A stretch of DNA of 64,000 nucleotides, taken from Planctomycetaceae bacterium. Lineage in GTDB: Bacteria > Planctomycetota > Planctomycetia > Planctomycetales > Planctomycetaceae. The stretch's first letter is position 1. Each line of letters begins with the position of its first letter. The stretch is from assembly GCA_021732995.1 (NCBI GenBank), contig JAKFWA010000054.1, positions 1 to 64,000 of the forward strand, written 5' to 3'. The notes under the pieces are model-generated. The model searched no databases, was not told the origin of the DNA, and worked only from the letters and a program-made list of their open reading frames with translations. Positions 36,097 to 45,531 of the stretch are shown piece after piece. Made by a program: the position numbers and the translations under genes.

Positions 36097-37596
36097 ATGC
36101 TCACTGGTTGTCTCCGTGCAGAGAAGGTCGCTGCGATTGGCGTGTCAATGCGGCTCGTCCGCTGGGCGGGATGTCTGGTCGCCGCATTTTGGTGCTGGCT
36201 AAGTTGCAGCCAGGTAGCCCAAGCGAGCGAAGAGCTCCGGAATCGGCGCCCGAATATCATTTTCGTGATTACCGACGATCAGGGGTATGGTGATATCGCG
36301 GCGAACGGCAATCCGGTGATCAAGACGCCGAACCTCGATCGATTGCATCGTGAGAGCGTGCGATTCGAAGACTTCATGGTGAGTCCGACTTGCGCGCCGA
36401 CTCGAGCATGTCTGATGACTGGCCGGCACGAGTTCAAGAACGGCGTGACGCACACCATTCTGGAACGCGAGCGACTGACGCCTGGTGCGACGACGTTGGC
36501 CGAAGTGCTGAAGTCGGCTGGTTACGCGACTGGGATTTTTGGGAAGTGGCATCTCGGTGATGAGCCGGATCGTTGGCCGAGCAAACGCGGCTTCGATGAG
36601 ATGTTCATTCACGGCGCCGGCGGGATCGGGCAAACCTACGCCGGCAGTTGTGGAGATGCTCCGAACAACAGCTACTTCAACCCGGCCATTCTGCATAACG
36701 GCAAGTTTGTGAAGACCGAAGGCTATTGCACCGACGTCTTCTTTAGGCAGGCTCAGGCGTGGATTGGCGAGGCAAAAGGCAAGCAGCCGTTTCTGGCCTG
36801 GATTTCGCCGAATGCTCCGCACGGGCCGCTCGACTGTCCGCCTGAGTACGTGGCGATGTACCCCGATCAGCCGAAAAACGTCGCCTCCTTCTTCGGCATG
36901 ATTACGAACATCGACGACAACATCGGCCGACTGCTGGCGAAACTGGAAGAGTGGAAGATTGATCGCGAGACGTTAGTCGTCTTCATGAACGACAACGGGG
37001 GTACCGCCGGAACGAAGGTCTTCAACGCGGGGATGCGCGGCCAAAAGGCCACTCAGTTCATGGGCGGAATTCGAGCTTCGAGCTTCTGGCGCTGGCCCGG
37101 TACTCTGAAACCGGCTTCGGTTACGAAGCTGACGGCTCACATTGACGTGCTGCCGACGTTCGCTGAGTTATCGGGAGCCAAGCTCTCCGAGAAGGCCAGC
37201 CAGCAGGTTGAAGGCCGGAGTCTGATTCCGCTACTGAGCGATCCCGCTGCTGAATGGAAGGATCGCACGCTGTTCACTCATGTGGGCCGTTGGGAGAAAG
37301 GTTCAGATCCGAACTTGGCGAAGTACTCGAATTGCAGCGTGCGGAATGCGCAGTTCCATCTGGTGGCGGTAAAGCCGGGCCAGTGGGAGTTGTTTGATCT
37401 CCAGAAAGATCCCGGTGAGAAAGTGAATGTCGCCGCTGAGCATCCGGCCGTAGTGGCGGATCTGAAGCAGGCTTACGACAAGTGGTGGAGCGAAGCCTTG
37501 CCGCTGATGGACAACGAGAAGGCGATTGGTCCGGAAGTGAATCCGTTCAAGGAACTTTATTGGAAGCAGTTTGGTCGTCCTCAGCCGACGAAGTGA
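36097..37596 (+). CDS. Sulfatase (formylglycine-dependent), second copy
   Basis: 499 residues. Sulfatase core: NIIFVITDDQGYGDIAANG (metal Asp60/Asp61), active-site CAPTR with Cys99 as the formylglycine precursor, IFGKWHLGDEPDRWPSKRGF, and FMNDNGGTAGTKVFNAGMRG. The start at 36097 is supported by a strong ribosome site and gives a signal peptide with an unusually long N-region (about 18 residues before RLVRWAGCLVAAFWCWL). An AraC regulator follows after 29 bases on the same strand and probably shares the transcript. Cleaves sulfate esters outside the cytoplasm; substrate unknown. Confidence 0.93.
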   Translation: MLTGCLRAEKVAAIGVSMRLVRWAGCLVAAFWCWLSCSQVAQASEELRNRRPNIIFVITDDQGYGDIAANGNPVIKTPNLDRLHRESVRFEDFMVSPTCAPTRACLMTGRHEFKNGVTHTILERERLTPGATTLAEVLKSAGYATGIFGKWHLGDEPDRWPSKRGFDEMFIHGAGGIGQTYAGSCGDAPNNSYFNPAILHNGKFVKTEGYCTDVFFRQAQAWIGEAKGKQPFLAWISPNAPHGPLDCPPEYVAMYPDQPKNVASFFGMITNIDDNIGRLLAKLEEWKIDRETLVVFMNDNGGTAGTKVFNAGMRGQKATQFMGGIRASSFWRWPGTLKPASVTKLTAHIDVLPTFAELSGAKLSEKASQQVEGRSLIPLLSDPAAEWKDRTLFTHVGRWEKGSDPNLAKYSNCSVRNAQFHLVAVKPGQWELFDLQKDPGEKVNVAAEHPAVVADLKQAYDKWWSEALPLMDNEKAIGPEVNPFKELYWKQFGRPQPTK

Positions 37597-37625
37597 TGCG
37601 TGCGATTTGAGAGAGGAGTCGGCGA

Positions 37626-38498
37626 GTGGCAGTGTCGAGCAAACGACTCGTAGAAACCGACGTGCGGAGCCCGCAGGCTCAACTCTGGACCGTGCGGGCC
37701 GACACGACAGATGCTCGGGAGTGGCTGCGTGATGCGGCGGTTTGTCCGCTTCTCAAGCCCTATCAGATTCAACATCTGGGTGTCGCATTGATGCCGGCGC
37801 CCTTTGACATCGTGCGCACGAAGCTGGGTGGCAGCTACTTTCTGGCGAGTCTTGCCGGTGAGGGGCGGGTGCTCGTGGATGGCCGTTGGCAGCGTGTATC
37901 GCCGGGGCAAGCTTTCCTGTTACCGCCCGGTACGTTGCAGGCATTTCATGTGAGCGGCTCGCACTGGGACCATTGCTGGATCCGCTATCTGGAAGCTCCG
38001 GGACAGAAGCCACTGGCGACGGGCTCGTCGCCGGTACTGGCGAAGTTCGATAACGCGACGTTGCAACATGCCATTCAAGGGCTTTATCACGAGTGCACAC
38101 GCGCCGCGACGCCGGCCCTTGTTGATCATTGGGTGCAGTTGATTGCGGGTTACGTCAAACAGTTCGCGGAGCCGGCCGGGCTCGATGAGCGAATCTGGCA
38201 TTTGTGGGAAGCAGTGGAAGCGGACTTGACGCGACCTTGGATGAGCTGCGATCTGGCTCGCGTTGTTCATCTAAGTGAAAAGCAACTTGAGCGACTTTGC
38301 CGCCGCGAACTGGGACGCACCCCGCGTCAGCAACTGATCTGGCTGCGGATGCGCCGGGCTGCGGAACTTCTGCAAACCACGGACTCGAAGATTGAGGCAG
38401 TTGCGCGCGAGGTGGGCTATCAAAACCCCTTCGTGTTTTCCACAACCTTCAAGCGTTGCCTGGGCTGGTCGCCTTCAGAGTATCCTGGTCGACGATAA
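37626..38498 (+). CDS. AraC-family transcriptional regulator
   Basis: 290 residues from GTG 37626 with AGGAG seven bases upstream. Residues about 20-160 form a cupin AraC-type sensor (FDIVRTKLGGSYFLASLAGEG, RVSPGQAFLLPPGTLQAFHV). Residues about 195-288 are the two helix-turn-helix units (SCDLARVVHLSEKQLERLCR and IEAVAREVGYQNPFVFSTTF). Placed right behind a sulfatase gene, so a sugar- or sulfated-glycan-responsive activator of local genes is likely. Confidence 0.92.
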   Translation: MAVSSKRLVETDVRSPQAQLWTVRADTTDAREWLRDAAVCPLLKPYQIQHLGVALMPAPFDIVRTKLGGSYFLASLAGEGRVLVDGRWQRVSPGQAFLLPPGTLQAFHVSGSHWDHCWIRYLEAPGQKPLATGSSPVLAKFDNATLQHAIQGLYHECTRAATPALVDHWVQLIAGYVKQFAEPAGLDERIWHLWEAVEADLTRPWMSCDLARVVHLSEKQLERLCRRELGRTPRQQLIWLRMRRAAELLQTTDSKIEAVAREVGYQNPFVFSTTFKRCLGWSPSEYPGRR

Positions 38499-38557
38499 GC
38501 TTTCGTTGAGTTCGTTGGACGTTGTTCCTTTGTACGTTCTTGCGTTGAGGCATCTGC

Positions 38558-39742
38558 ATGACCGCAATCGAATTCGACTCTCCCGAGCAGGTGGGTTTTG
38601 CATCGGATCGCTGGCAGCATGCGTGCGATCTGCTCAAGCAATGGTGCGAGAAGGGGATGATGCCGTCCGCCGGATTGATTGCCGGGCGAGCCAATTCGAT
38701 GGTTAAGCCGCAACTCTTCGGCCATCACAAAGTGGACGGCAGCCAGCCGATTCGCAACGACGCGGTCTTCCTGATCGCGTCCATCACGAAGCCGATCGTC
38801 TGCGCCGCGCTGTTGATGCTGGTCGAACGCGGCGAGCTGACGTTGTCGGATCGAGTGATCGAGTATGTCCCGGAGTTCGGGAAGAACGGCAAGAACGGAG
38901 TGACGATTCGTAATCTGCTGACGCACACGTCCGGTCTGCCGGACATGCTGCCCAACAATCTCGATTTGCGCAAAGCTCATGCTCCTCTGTCCGAGTTCGC
39001 TGCTGGCACGTACGAGGAATCGCTGGCGTTCTCTCCGGGCCGCGGCGTGATGTATCAGAGCATGGGCATTCTGATGGTGGCAGAGATCATTCAACGCATC
39101 ACAGGCATGACCTGCCCGGCGTTCATTCGCAAGGAGATCTTCGAGCCGTTGGGGATGATGGATTCGTGGCTGGGGGCTCCGGCCTGGTGGTTTGAAGGCA
39201 ACGCGCCGCCAGCAGATCGCATCGCCGAGATCCGCGTTCCCGAGGATCACGTTGGTCAGGACTGGAACTGGAACAGCCGGTACTGGCGCATGCTGGGAGC
39301 ACCGTGGGGTGGCTTGCTGACAACGCCGACGGATTTGGGCCTGTATTGCCAGATGATGCTGGGCAAGGGCACGCTCAAAGACAGAGTGATTCTATCGCCA
39401 GCGATGGTTGCAGCGTCGACTCGCAATCAACTGGAGTTCATGCCTGATGTTCCGGAGGCAGATCGTCGCTGCAAGCCTTGGGGGTTGGGATGGAGGCTGA
39501 ATTGGCCGGCTCACAGCGCGAACTTCGGCGATGTGCTCGGCCCTCGCACGTACGGTCATTGGGGAGCCACTGGGACCGTTCTCTGGATCGACCCGGAGCA
39601 AGACGCGTTCTTCATTCTGTTGACAACTCAGCCGCAGGAGCCGAATGGATCGTTCCTGGCGCGGATCTCGAATGTCGTGGCTTCCGCATTGATCAAGACG
39701 CCGCGACGCATGGGATTCCACACGTCGCGAGAGAATGCCTGA
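38558..39742 (+). CDS. Serine hydrolase of the beta-lactamase/class C family
   Basis: 394 residues without a signal peptide. Active-site SITK at 75-78 (SxxK) in FLIASITKPIVCAALLMLVE, a Tyr motif region VMYQSMGILMVAEIIQ near 165, and a C-terminal TYGHWGATGTVLWIDPEQ in the position of the KTG box (here HWGATGT). Members are esterases, D-aminopeptidases or transpeptidase-like enzymes. Cytoplasmic location is inferred from the missing signal. Ends only six bases from the convergent amidohydrolase stop. Confidence 0.88.
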   Translation: MTAIEFDSPEQVGFASDRWQHACDLLKQWCEKGMMPSAGLIAGRANSMVKPQLFGHHKVDGSQPIRNDAVFLIASITKPIVCAALLMLVERGELTLSDRVIEYVPEFGKNGKNGVTIRNLLTHTSGLPDMLPNNLDLRKAHAPLSEFAAGTYEESLAFSPGRGVMYQSMGILMVAEIIQRITGMTCPAFIRKEIFEPLGMMDSWLGAPAWWFEGNAPPADRIAEIRVPEDHVGQDWNWNSRYWRMLGAPWGGLLTTPTDLGLYCQMMLGKGTLKDRVILSPAMVAASTRNQLEFMPDVPEADRRCKPWGLGWRLNWPAHSANFGDVLGPRTYGHWGATGTVLWIDPEQDAFFILLTTQPQEPNGSFLARISNVVASALIKTPRRMGFHTSRENA

Positions 39743-39748
39743 CCAACA

Positions 39749-41026
39749 TCAGCTCCAGGCTGGATTCATCAACTGGCCTGACTTAACCACGCCGCCTTGC
39801 ATGACCGCCAGGAACTTGGAGCGGTCCTGCAGCAGGGCGATGTCTTTGAGCACGTCGCCTTCGACGACGAGCACGTCACCGAGTTTGCCGGCCTCAAGCG
39901 TGCCGATCTGATCGCCGCGTCCCATGATTTCGGCACCGGTTTTCGTGGCACACATGATGACTTCGATCGGTGAGAAACCGACATATTTAACGAAGAATTC
40001 CAGCTCCTTGGCGTAGTCGCCGTGAGGGTTCCAGGCGAACCCATAGTCGCCGCCCATGCCGAGCCGTCCACCAGCTTTCAGAATGCGACGGGCACTTTCG
40101 GCACCGCCTTCCAGAGTCTCTTTGTGGCCGTCGATAACACGCTGCCCCATGCCGAAACTTGGACCGTGCTCGATACTGGCATGCTCAAAGTAGAGGGCCG
40201 GGACAACGGGGACGTCGCGCTGCAGCAGCAAGTCGAGAGCCTCGTCGTCCATGAATGTGCCGTGCTCGATCGCGTCGTAGCCAGCTCGCAGAGCATTCTT
40301 GATACCTTCCGTGGCGCGGCAATGGCCGGTTACTTTCAAGCCGTGGTTATGGGCCGTCGCGACAACTGCATGCATCTCTTCAAAGGTCATGCACAGCGTG
40401 TGGTGGTCGTTGATGTCGGGTGATGCCGCGTCGCCGGTCGGGTAGGTCTTGATCCACTCAACTCCATCCTTCACCAGCTTGCGCACTGCGGACCTTGCCT
40501 CGTCAGGACCGTTGACGAGCAGGATCAAACCCTCCATGCCGATCTTGCGGAACTCAGGATTCCAGTCCATAAGTCCGCCTGCACCGCAGACTTCACGGCC
40601 CGCAGTGACGAAACGTGGGCCGGGCATGAGATCGTTCTCGATGGCCTTCTTCATCCACACATCGATGTTGAAGAGGCTGCCACCACTGCGGGCTGCGGTG
40701 TAGCCGCACTCCAAAGCCAGCTTCATGTTGCAGGCGGCGAGAATGGTGACGTACTCGACCGGATATTTGATATCGAGGTCTTCCAACGCCGCGACGTTGA
40801 AGTAAGTGGGATGGAAGTGAGCTTCCACCAGTCCGGGTAGGATTGTGCCTCCCTTGGCGTCGATGGTGCTTACTTTCGCGGGGACGGGCGGAGCTTTGGC
40901 AGCCGGACCGGCATAGGTCACGACGCCGTCGCTGATGACGACGCAGCCGTTCGGAATTGCGGCGGCTCCGGTGCCGTCAACAAGCTGGCCGTTCTGAATG
41001 ACGCAAACTCCGCTGGCTTTCTTCAT
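39749..41026 (-). CDS. Amidohydrolase-family metal-dependent hydrolase
   Basis: 425 residues, no signal peptide. Amidohydrolase TIM barrel of the imidazolonepropionase/prolidase-like group: N-terminal beta part ending GGTILPGLVEAH, metal ligands HFH at 70-72, later His in LKVTGHCRAT and DAIEHGTFMDDEAL, and Asp in LGMGGDYGFAW. The final 60 residues return to the small beta domain (LGDVLVVEGDVLKDIALLQD). Substrate unknown; likely a cyclic amide or peptide. Last of three co-directional minus-strand genes, 87 bases after the PSD1 gene. Confidence 0.9.
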   Translation of the reverse strand: MKKASGVCVIQNGQLVDGTGAAAIPNGCVVISDGVVTYAGPAAKAPPVPAKVSTIDAKGGTILPGLVEAHFHPTYFNVAALEDLDIKYPVEYVTILAACNMKLALECGYTAARSGGSLFNIDVWMKKAIENDLMPGPRFVTAGREVCGAGGLMDWNPEFRKIGMEGLILLVNGPDEARSAVRKLVKDGVEWIKTYPTGDAASPDINDHHTLCMTFEEMHAVVATAHNHGLKVTGHCRATEGIKNALRAGYDAIEHGTFMDDEALDLLLQRDVPVVPALYFEHASIEHGPSFGMGQRVIDGHKETLEGGAESARRILKAGGRLGMGGDYGFAWNPHGDYAKELEFFVKYVGFSPIEVIMCATKTGAEIMGRGDQIGTLEAGKLGDVLVVEGDVLKDIALLQDRSKFLAVMQGGVVKSGQLMNPAWS

Positions 41027-41113
41027 CGTGGTGATCCTGTGTTGCGACTCTGAGGCGATGTCGTGCGACCCACTCCGGCGATCGTGTTGATTCGGGCGCC
41101 CGGCGGCTGGCGA

Positions 41114-44100
41114 TTACTCGCGTGTGACGAACTCGTCGAGATTCAGCAGCACATTGGCGGTCAACGTCCACGCTGCCAATTCCGCCGGATCCGATTTGGC
41201 AGCAGGCTTCGATTCGCCTACACCGTTGATCTGCTTGGCCGCCTCTGGTTGAGCTTTGAAACGGGCTGTGTCTGCCGTGAGTCCTTCTCTCAGCAGCTTC
41301 AGTTCCACCGCTGACGGTTGCCGACCCAGACACAGATGAAAACCGAAGGCCAGGCGTGAGTCGGTCGTTGTTCCGCCTTCAGTCAGCATGCGCTCGCCCA
41401 ACTTGCGGGCGGCCTCCACGAACGTCACTTCATTCAAGAGCGACAATGCTTGCAACGGCGTGTTCGTGCGCGAGCGTTTGACGGTGCAGATTTCTCGGCT
41501 CGGAGCATCGAATAGCAACATCGTCGGGGGGGCCGCGGTGCGCTTCCAGATGGTGTAGAGAGAGCGTCGGTAGAGACCTTCTCCGACCTCGTGCTTGTAG
41601 TTGCGAAGATCTCCATAGCGGCTGGTTTCATCCCAAATACCGTCGGGCATGTAAGGGCGCACGCTGGCGCCGCCGATCTTGTCGACCAGCAAGCCACTGA
41701 CGGCGAGGGCCTGGTCGCGAAGCAATTCTCCCTGCAGGCGAATTCGTGGCCCGCGCGACAGCAGACGATTGTCCGGGTCGATCGTGACAAGCTTGGCGGC
41801 GTCGAAAGCGGGCAGGGCGATGCGCGAGGACTGCCGATAAGTTGCGCTCATCACAATGAGCTTCTGGAACGCTTTCATGTCCCATGCGCGGCGGGTGCCG
41901 TCGGTGCTGCCTTCAGCGAATTCGACAGCGAGCCAGTCCAGCAGTTCGGGGTGGCTGGGGTACTCCGCCTGAGATCCCAGATTCTCCGTGGTTTTCACCA
42001 GACCTGTGCCGAAGTATTTCTCCCAGATGCGATTGACCCAGACTCGGCTGGTAAGCGGGTGTTGCGGGCTGGCGATCCACTTCGCGAGTCCCAGTCGATT
42101 GAGTGATTCACCGACAGGCAAGGGGGGCAACATGGCGGGTAGCGTTGCTGGAACTTTGTCGCCGCGTTTGTCGTACTGGCCGCGCACGAGCAGGAAGGCG
42201 TCACGCGCTGGCCCCTCCTGCATCACCATCACGGTGGGCAGTTTCTTGCGGATCTCATCTTGTTCCTTCTTCGCTGCGGCGAGTGCGGTTTCAGCCTGCT
42301 TCAGAGGACTATCAACATTCGCGCGGAAGAACTTTTCGAGTTCTGCGCGCTGAGCTGGCGAACGCGCTTCAGTCGAAAGCGCCAAGATCGTCTTCAGCGA
42401 ATCCGGGATCTGCGCACCGTCCAGCTTGACTGTCGTCGGCGGAAGGGACGTTGCGGAGAGGCGGAACCGGCCAATGTTATGGCCGTTGATGGCGCTGTGC
42501 TTGAGCTGCACGGTCAGCGTTGCGTCGGCGGGCACGGTGATCGGAGCATCAACCAGGAACATCGCTTTCTTGGGATCGCGATTGGTCGGACCGTCTACGG
42601 CCCAGCCTTGTCCGGGATTGCGGTCGATCACCAGCTTGATGTTCCAGCCTTGTTGCGAGTAGCTCGCTTCGGCTGTCTTGAACGTCGCGGCGCGCGGTGA
42701 ATTCAAACTGGGCGCTGAAACTTGAGCATCGATGGCGCTCAGCACGAAGTTTCCGTTTGAGTATCGCCCCAAGCTCTGATTGGGCAGGCTGGGATCAGGC
42801 AGACATTCCAGCAGTAGTCCTGTGAAGGTGCCTTCCCCAAGCGGTGCGACAATCTGGTAGGTATCTGAATTCGGATTCGGTCCTGACGCGAGGTAAGTCC
42901 CGTCGGACTGTTTGGTAAGCGTCGCGCCACCCAGCGACTTTACTTCGGTCGCGTCCAGTACACGCCAGACGGTCTTTTGTTCGCTGAGCTGCGATTTGAA
43001 GCCCGGTTCCCATGCGGCGATCAGTTCTGGAAGTTGTTTGCCCGATTCGGCCACTTTCGACTCAGCGGCTTTGATCGCTGCGTCGGTTTTCGCGATCTGC
43101 TCATCGTATTCGGCAGTTGTCACCGTGACGGTGGGGGCTGTGTTCTTGGACTCACCCTGCAGCGTTCCGCTCTCGGTGATGTTATTGAAGAACGCGAAGA
43201 GGCCATAAAACTCCTTCTGCGTGATCGGGTCATACTTGTGGTCGTGGCAACGGCAACAGTTCAACGTCAGACCGAGCCATGTCAGACCGGTTGTTTCGAC
43301 ACGATCGATTACGGTTTCGACGCGCCATTCCTCGGCGATGATTCCACCTTCGCCATTCAATCGATGATTTCGATTGAAGCCTGTGGCGATGATCTGGTCG
43401 CGTGTCGCGTTCGGCAGCATGTCCCCCGCGAGCTGTTCGATGGTGAACTGGTCAAACGGGAGATTCTTGTTGTAGGCGTTGATCACCCAGTCGCGCCACG
43501 GCCACTGGAAGCGACTGCTGTCGACCTGGAAGCCATTGCTGTCAGCGTAACGCGCGTAGTCCAGCCAGCGGAGTGCCATGACCTCGCCGTAATGCGGTGA
43601 AGCCAGGAGCCGATCCACCAGTCGCTCGTAGGCTTGAGGAGACGTGTCAGCCAAGAAAGTATCGACCTCCGTAGGTGTCGGTGGCAGTCCCGTGAGGTCG
43701 AGAGTCACACGACGAATCAGCGTGATTCTGTCTGCTTCGAGGGATGGTTGCAGACCTTCTCGTTCAAGACGCGCGAGGATGAACTGATCGATTGCGTTCT
43801 TACCCCACGTCGTGTTCTTGGTCTTAGGAGCAATACCGCGAGTCGGAGCGATGAATGCCCAATGTCCCTGATACTCAGCACCCTCGTCGACCCAGCGGCG
43901 CAGGATCTCAATCTGCTGCGGTGTGATCTTCTTACCGGAGCTGGCAGGAGGCATGCGGAGGTCGGGGTCGGACGACTGCAGTCGTTTCAGCAGTTCGCTG
44001 TTATCAGCTTTGCCGGGAACGATAGCCGTCGCGCCGGACTCCGCCGCATGAGTGGCCTGCTCGCGAAGATCGAGTCGCAGACCCGCCTTGCGCTGCTTTT

Positions 44101-44260
44101 CGTCAGGGCCGTGGCATTGAAAGCATGCGTCCGACAGAATCGGCCGGATGTCACGATTGAAGGACAACTTTTCGGCGGCGGATGCGGCAGGCTCGATGTT
44201 GGCCATCAACGGCATCAGCACCAGTATTAAAACGCTGCAAACTCGAAGACGAATTGGCAT
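41114..44260 (-). CDS. PSCyt1-DUF1549-DUF1553 (PSD1) protein, exported
   Basis: 1048 residues from ATG 44260, which opens a Sec signal (RVCSVLILVLMPLMANIEPAASA); the frame runs further upstream without a credible start. PSCyt1 planctomycete cytochrome domain with CFQCH at 46-50 and GLRLDLREQA. DUF1549 follows (DLTGLPPTPTEVDTFLAD, RWLDYARYADSNGFQ) with a second CRCHDHKYDPIT near 335. A long beta-rich middle precedes DUF1553 (HPLTSRVWVNRIWEKYFGTG, PDGIWDETSRYG, NTPLQALSLLNEVTFVEAAR). Probably a periplasmic haem-bearing enzyme in glycan use; no DUF1501 partner is adjacent, unlike the usual arrangement. Confidence 0.93.
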   Translation of the reverse strand: MPIRLRVCSVLILVLMPLMANIEPAASAAEKLSFNRDIRPILSDACFQCHGPDEKQRKAGLRLDLREQATHAAESGATAIVPGKADNSELLKRLQSSDPDLRMPPASSGKKITPQQIEILRRWVDEGAEYQGHWAFIAPTRGIAPKTKNTTWGKNAIDQFILARLEREGLQPSLEADRITLIRRVTLDLTGLPPTPTEVDTFLADTSPQAYERLVDRLLASPHYGEVMALRWLDYARYADSNGFQVDSSRFQWPWRDWVINAYNKNLPFDQFTIEQLAGDMLPNATRDQIIATGFNRNHRLNGEGGIIAEEWRVETVIDRVETTGLTWLGLTLNCCRCHDHKYDPITQKEFYGLFAFFNNITESGTLQGESKNTAPTVTVTTAEYDEQIAKTDAAIKAAESKVAESGKQLPELIAAWEPGFKSQLSEQKTVWRVLDATEVKSLGGATLTKQSDGTYLASGPNPNSDTYQIVAPLGEGTFTGLLLECLPDPSLPNQSLGRYSNGNFVLSAIDAQVSAPSLNSPRAATFKTAEASYSQQGWNIKLVIDRNPGQGWAVDGPTNRDPKKAMFLVDAPITVPADATLTVQLKHSAINGHNIGRFRLSATSLPPTTVKLDGAQIPDSLKTILALSTEARSPAQRAELEKFFRANVDSPLKQAETALAAAKKEQDEIRKKLPTVMVMQEGPARDAFLLVRGQYDKRGDKVPATLPAMLPPLPVGESLNRLGLAKWIASPQHPLTSRVWVNRIWEKYFGTGLVKTTENLGSQAEYPSHPELLDWLAVEFAEGSTDGTRRAWDMKAFQKLIVMSATYRQSSRIALPAFDAAKLVTIDPDNRLLSRGPRIRLQGELLRDQALAVSGLLVDKIGGASVRPYMPDGIWDETSRYGDLRNYKHEVGEGLYRRSLYTIWKRTAAPPTMLLFDAPSREICTVKRSRTNTPLQALSLLNEVTFVEAARKLGERMLTEGGTTTDSRLAFGFHLCLGRQPSAVELKLLREGLTADTARFKAQPEAAKQINGVGESKPAAKSDPAELAAWTLTANVLLNLDEFVTRE

Positions 44261-44349
44261 GAGGCGGGACCTTCTTCGGCAGGCGAGTAACGCGAGGACG
44301 CTGGGTAACGGCAAGCGGAATCCAAAGTGTCCCCGATGCGGCGGGCGAG

Positions 44350-45375
44350 TCAATTGACGCTCAGGCGGCAAAATACCGGCAGGTGGTCTGAATAACCGTC
44401 CGCGTGAAACTTGTCGCCGCTGTAACTTCGCGACGGACGCGGAATGGACTTCTGGTTCCTCGCTTTGAAGAGCATGAAGTCTTCCTTCAGCGGTTGGCTG
44501 GAATCCGGCACCCAATTGACTCCACGACCATCCAGCATACCAGGCGAAAAGATCATCTGGTCGAGTACTTCCCAGCGATTGTTGTAGACGTAAGTGCCGT
44601 TCTCGCCTTCGGAGTGCAGTTTCCACATGGAGTTAAAGAAGATCCCGGGGCGTAGAGACTTGGAGTCGCCCCAAGTGCCGAGCGTCTTGCCGACGGCAGG
44701 TGATCCGGGCATCTCGTTGAAATCGCCCATCAGCATCACATCGGTTTGAGGATCCTGTTTCAGGAGCTCGTTGAGCCGCGACCGGACTTTGGTAGCGACT
44801 TTGTTCCTCTGTTCCTGAGTACTCATCTGCGATGGCCAGTGGTTGACCATCACGGTGAAGGGACGATTCTGAGTTTGTAGCTTCGCTTCGACGACGTCGC
44901 GTGTTGAGAAGTCGCTCATGTCCACGAATCGAACCGGGTTGGCGAGCTGTGTTAATTTGGCGTCGTGAATCAGGGCACAGTCGATGCCGCGACTGCTCTT
45001 CGAGTCTTTATGCAGAATGTGATAGTCGCGCTTCAGCGGTTTCAGTTTCGCAACCAGCATCTCGACGACCACACGATTCTCGATCTCGCACAGGCCAAGT
45101 ACGTCGGGGCCGCGTCCTTGATTCATCTTGCTGATGACGCGAGCGAGATTGTCCAGCTTGATCTCCAGCCGTTCCGCGGACCATTCCTTAGTGGCTGTCG
45201 GCGTGAATTCCTCATCGCCTTCAACTGCGGGATCATCCTTGGTGTCGAAAAGATTCTCGACGTTCCAGAACGCGACAAACACTTCAGCAGCACTACAGGT
45301 ACTTTGGCTGATCAGGTTCAACCAGAGCGCGAAGCAAAAGATTGGCCACGTGAGAAGAGGGTGTGGTAACGGCAT
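44350..45375 (-). CDS. Exported endonuclease/exonuclease/phosphatase (EEP) family protein
   Basis: 341 residues with a Sec signal (LTWPIFCFALWLNLISQSTCSA). EEP-fold residues are visible: FWNVENLFDTKDD (Asn), DVLGLCEIENRVV (metal Glu), VNHWPSQMS (His), LMGDFNEMPGSPAV (Asp/Asn) and SDHLPVFCRL (Asp-His pair). An extracytoplasmic nuclease or phosphodiesterase is expected, possibly for phosphate scavenging from nucleic acids or lipids. First gene of the minus-strand run, 89 bases ahead of the PSD1 gene. Confidence 0.9.
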   Translation of the reverse strand: MPLPHPLLTWPIFCFALWLNLISQSTCSAAEVFVAFWNVENLFDTKDDPAVEGDEEFTPTATKEWSAERLEIKLDNLARVISKMNQGRGPDVLGLCEIENRVVVEMLVAKLKPLKRDYHILHKDSKSSRGIDCALIHDAKLTQLANPVRFVDMSDFSTRDVVEAKLQTQNRPFTVMVNHWPSQMSTQEQRNKVATKVRSRLNELLKQDPQTDVMLMGDFNEMPGSPAVGKTLGTWGDSKSLRPGIFFNSMWKLHSEGENGTYVYNNRWEVLDQMIFSPGMLDGRGVNWVPDSSQPLKEDFMLFKARNQKSIPRPSRSYSGDKFHADGYSDHLPVFCRLSVN

Positions 45376-45531
45376 GACAATATGCTTCCTTGAGGCCCGG
45401 AATTACTCCCAATAACTCCGTAGCGTAACGCTTGGGATGATGCTTCGACATTCGTTGCGATGGCTTGTGGCTGACATTCGTTCGAGAGAACTTCTCTTGC
45501 GTCAGTCCTCGTTTGTATTCAGGCTGACTTC

